A stretch of 64,000 nucleotides of DNA from Lepisosteus oculatus (lineage: Eukaryota; Chordata; Actinopteri; Semionotiformes; Lepisosteidae), in NCBI RefSeq assembly GCF_040954835.1, contig NC_090698.1:5516501-5580500 (forward strand), in the 5' to 3' direction. Positions 62,436-64,000 of this stretch are shown here, in pieces. A program made the translations under genes and the position numbers. The first letter of the stretch is position 1, and each line of letters begins with the position of its first letter. Under the pieces are notes generated by a model that was not told the DNA's origin, made no database searches, and saw only the letters and a program-made list of their open reading frames with translations.

Positions 62436-62839
62436 AGAACAATTACACTCCTGTGTACTCCACAGGAGATCTCTGCTCAATACCTTTACCTGCAGGACCG
62501 TAGCTGTCTTGGGACCAGAGCTGAAAGCCCCTGATCTAAATAATAACCTCTGCAGTGTTCTATTACACTGAGAACATTGATTTCACTCAGGTGTCCAGTG
62601 CCAAGATATTAACACACTATAAAATTGTATTGTAACACCAATACTATGATATGAACATATTGATGTTCATGCTTGTTTATCCAACATATTCCCGTGCTGG
62701 GGGGTGAAGACCCAAATACAGTTATTTTCTCACACTCATCGTTTGCTAGACAGATGTAAAAAAAACCGCTCAAGACCTTTTCGATTTTCGCTCTGTATTG
62801 GCTGACAGGACCTATATTTAGATGCCTGCCTAACGCTCA

Positions 62840-63560
62840 AAGGTTGAAAATAGCAGTCTCCCCCCGCCCCTCCTCCAGCCACCCCCCATCGCTGAGCAGT
62901 GGAAAAAGGCAGAGAGCCCATGATCTTCTCGACAGGTTGATGGGGCTGGCAAGCAAAGAGTTCAGAGAAGGCAAAACAACAGGAAGACCATCGGCCGCGC
63001 CGCGCGCGTTTCCGCTGAAACACCACCCCGCTTCGGAAAGTTCGGGCGGACTGATGTGGACGAGAAGGACAGCTGAGCCCAGCCGGCCGACAGGGGCTCG
63101 AGACCGCAAACACAACGACCACCAAGCCCCCCGTCTTTCAACACAGCCCGGCTGTCGAACATCTCCCTCTCCTGCGGTGTTTGCAGAAGGGCTTGCATCA
63201 CCAGCCCCCAGCAAATGCCGGCTCATTGGCAAAAAAAAAGACCCACAACACAGTTGTTCATTACTAATCCCCTCACACAGACCTCAGGTGCCTGTAGCCG
63301 TTTTCTGGAAATACAGGCAGAATCTCCAAGTCGTTAAGAAGACGGGCGGTAGGCTGAAGAGGAGAGTATCGGTCGACAGTAATTATCCGTTACTTCAGGT
63401 GGGATACTTGATTCATCCCGCGGGTTTTTCTCCTAGAGTCCTGCAGCCTCCCTGGACACCCTTCCTCAACCCCAGTCCATTAGAACAGAACGTCTCTCAC
63501 ACGCAGGCCACCTCCTGTGAAGGCAAGCGCATGCGCGCAGAAGTCTGGGGCCGCTTCTGA
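62840..63560. promoter_or_regulatory. G+C/CpG-rich patch, possible promoter region
   Basis: CpG density rises around 62990-63070 (gccgcgccgcgcgcgtttcc) and 63400-63540, unlike the surrounding AT-richer DNA. It could mark the 5' end of map4k1 or of a neighbour. No start exon with the kinase glycine loop was found on the minus strand here. The 238-codon plus-strand frame has no recognisable domain. Confidence 0.3.
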
Positions 63561-63645
63561 GGTTTTTTTTTAATCTGGGATAGCAGCTACACAAGGCTGT
63601 CCCAGATTCCTAGATTGCATTGCTCTACTCTTCTCACTCACTCAA

Positions 63646-63910
63646 GGGTGGAGCGCTGGTTCTGTGGCTCAGGATCTGCATCTGTGGCTTGAAGGTTGCT
63701 GTTTCAAATCCCGCAGCTATCAGAGGAATCCTACTCCATTGGGCCCCTGAGCAAGGCCCTTTACCCCAACTGCTCCAGGGGTGCTGTATAAATGGCTGAC
63801 CCTGTGCTCTGACCCCAAGCTTCTCTCCCTGTCTGTGTGTCTCATGGAGAGCAATAACCCTATACATGCAAAAAATTGTATAAGGTTAATAAAGTGATAT
63901 TATTATTATC
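63646..63910 (+). mobile_element. tRNA-derived SINE (family A), copy 6
   Basis: Head gggtggagcgctggttctgt, B-box-like gtttcaaatccc, body ctactccattgggcccctga, tail aataaagtgatattattatt. Confidence 0.9.
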
Positions 63911-64000
63911 TTATTTCTGTAGAGAGACTTTAGGAAATGATAGGCATTTTGTTTGAAACTGACCATTAATCCTGCCAGATGTGTGTTTTGTAGGACGCAA

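Noticed and set aside
61836-62534. 232-codon plus-strand open frame with repeats
   Set aside because: It is the 47-bp minisatellite read through. A second long frame exists in parallel, which a real gene would not show.
62844-63560. 238-codon plus-strand frame in the CpG-rich patch
   Set aside because: No recognisable domain, odd composition and no splice support. More likely a chance frame in G+C-rich DNA.

Overview
The window is vertebrate nuclear DNA, most likely from a ray-finned fish. Genes have short coding exons with GT-AG introns. Introns carry tRNA-derived SINEs, 5S-rRNA-derived SINE relics, L2-type LINE tails, solo-LTR-like elements and minisatellites. I cannot name the species. 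Compact, apparently single-copy gene models leave a non-teleost fish such as a gar or bowfin possible, but that is a guess.

Three protein-coding genes can be read, all on the minus strand. (1) At 2120-9141 is an 11-exon, 435-codon member of the LBR/TM7SF2/DHCR7 sterol-reductase family. It is intact but strongly diverged and lacks the family's second signature motif. (2) At 16214-22116 is dmwd, a WDR20-type WD-repeat protein of 662 residues in four exons, complete from ATG to stop. (3) At 25713-59216 is map4k1 (HPK1), a Ste20-type kinase. I recovered 30 coding exons in consistent splice phase, from kinase subdomain II to the stop codon. The first coding exon (glycine-rich loop) was not found and probably lies beyond 64000.

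Layout: 1-2119 has no recognised gene (one heptamer tandem repeat); 2120-9141 sterol-reductase-like gene; 9142-16213 intergenic with SINE and LINE relics; 16214-22116 dmwd with a GC-rich first exon; 22117-25712 intergenic; 25713-59216 map4k1; 59217-64000 map4k1 intron 1 or upstream DNA, with LINE and SINE tails, a 47-bp minisatellite and a GC-rich patch.

The genes do not form an operon or one pathway. DMWD and MAP4K1 both lie on human chromosome 19q13, so their adjacency here fits ancestral linkage. The sterol-reductase-like neighbour does not fit that human block. Exon limits come from reading GT-AG sites and checking phase by eye; no alignment or transcript data were available.
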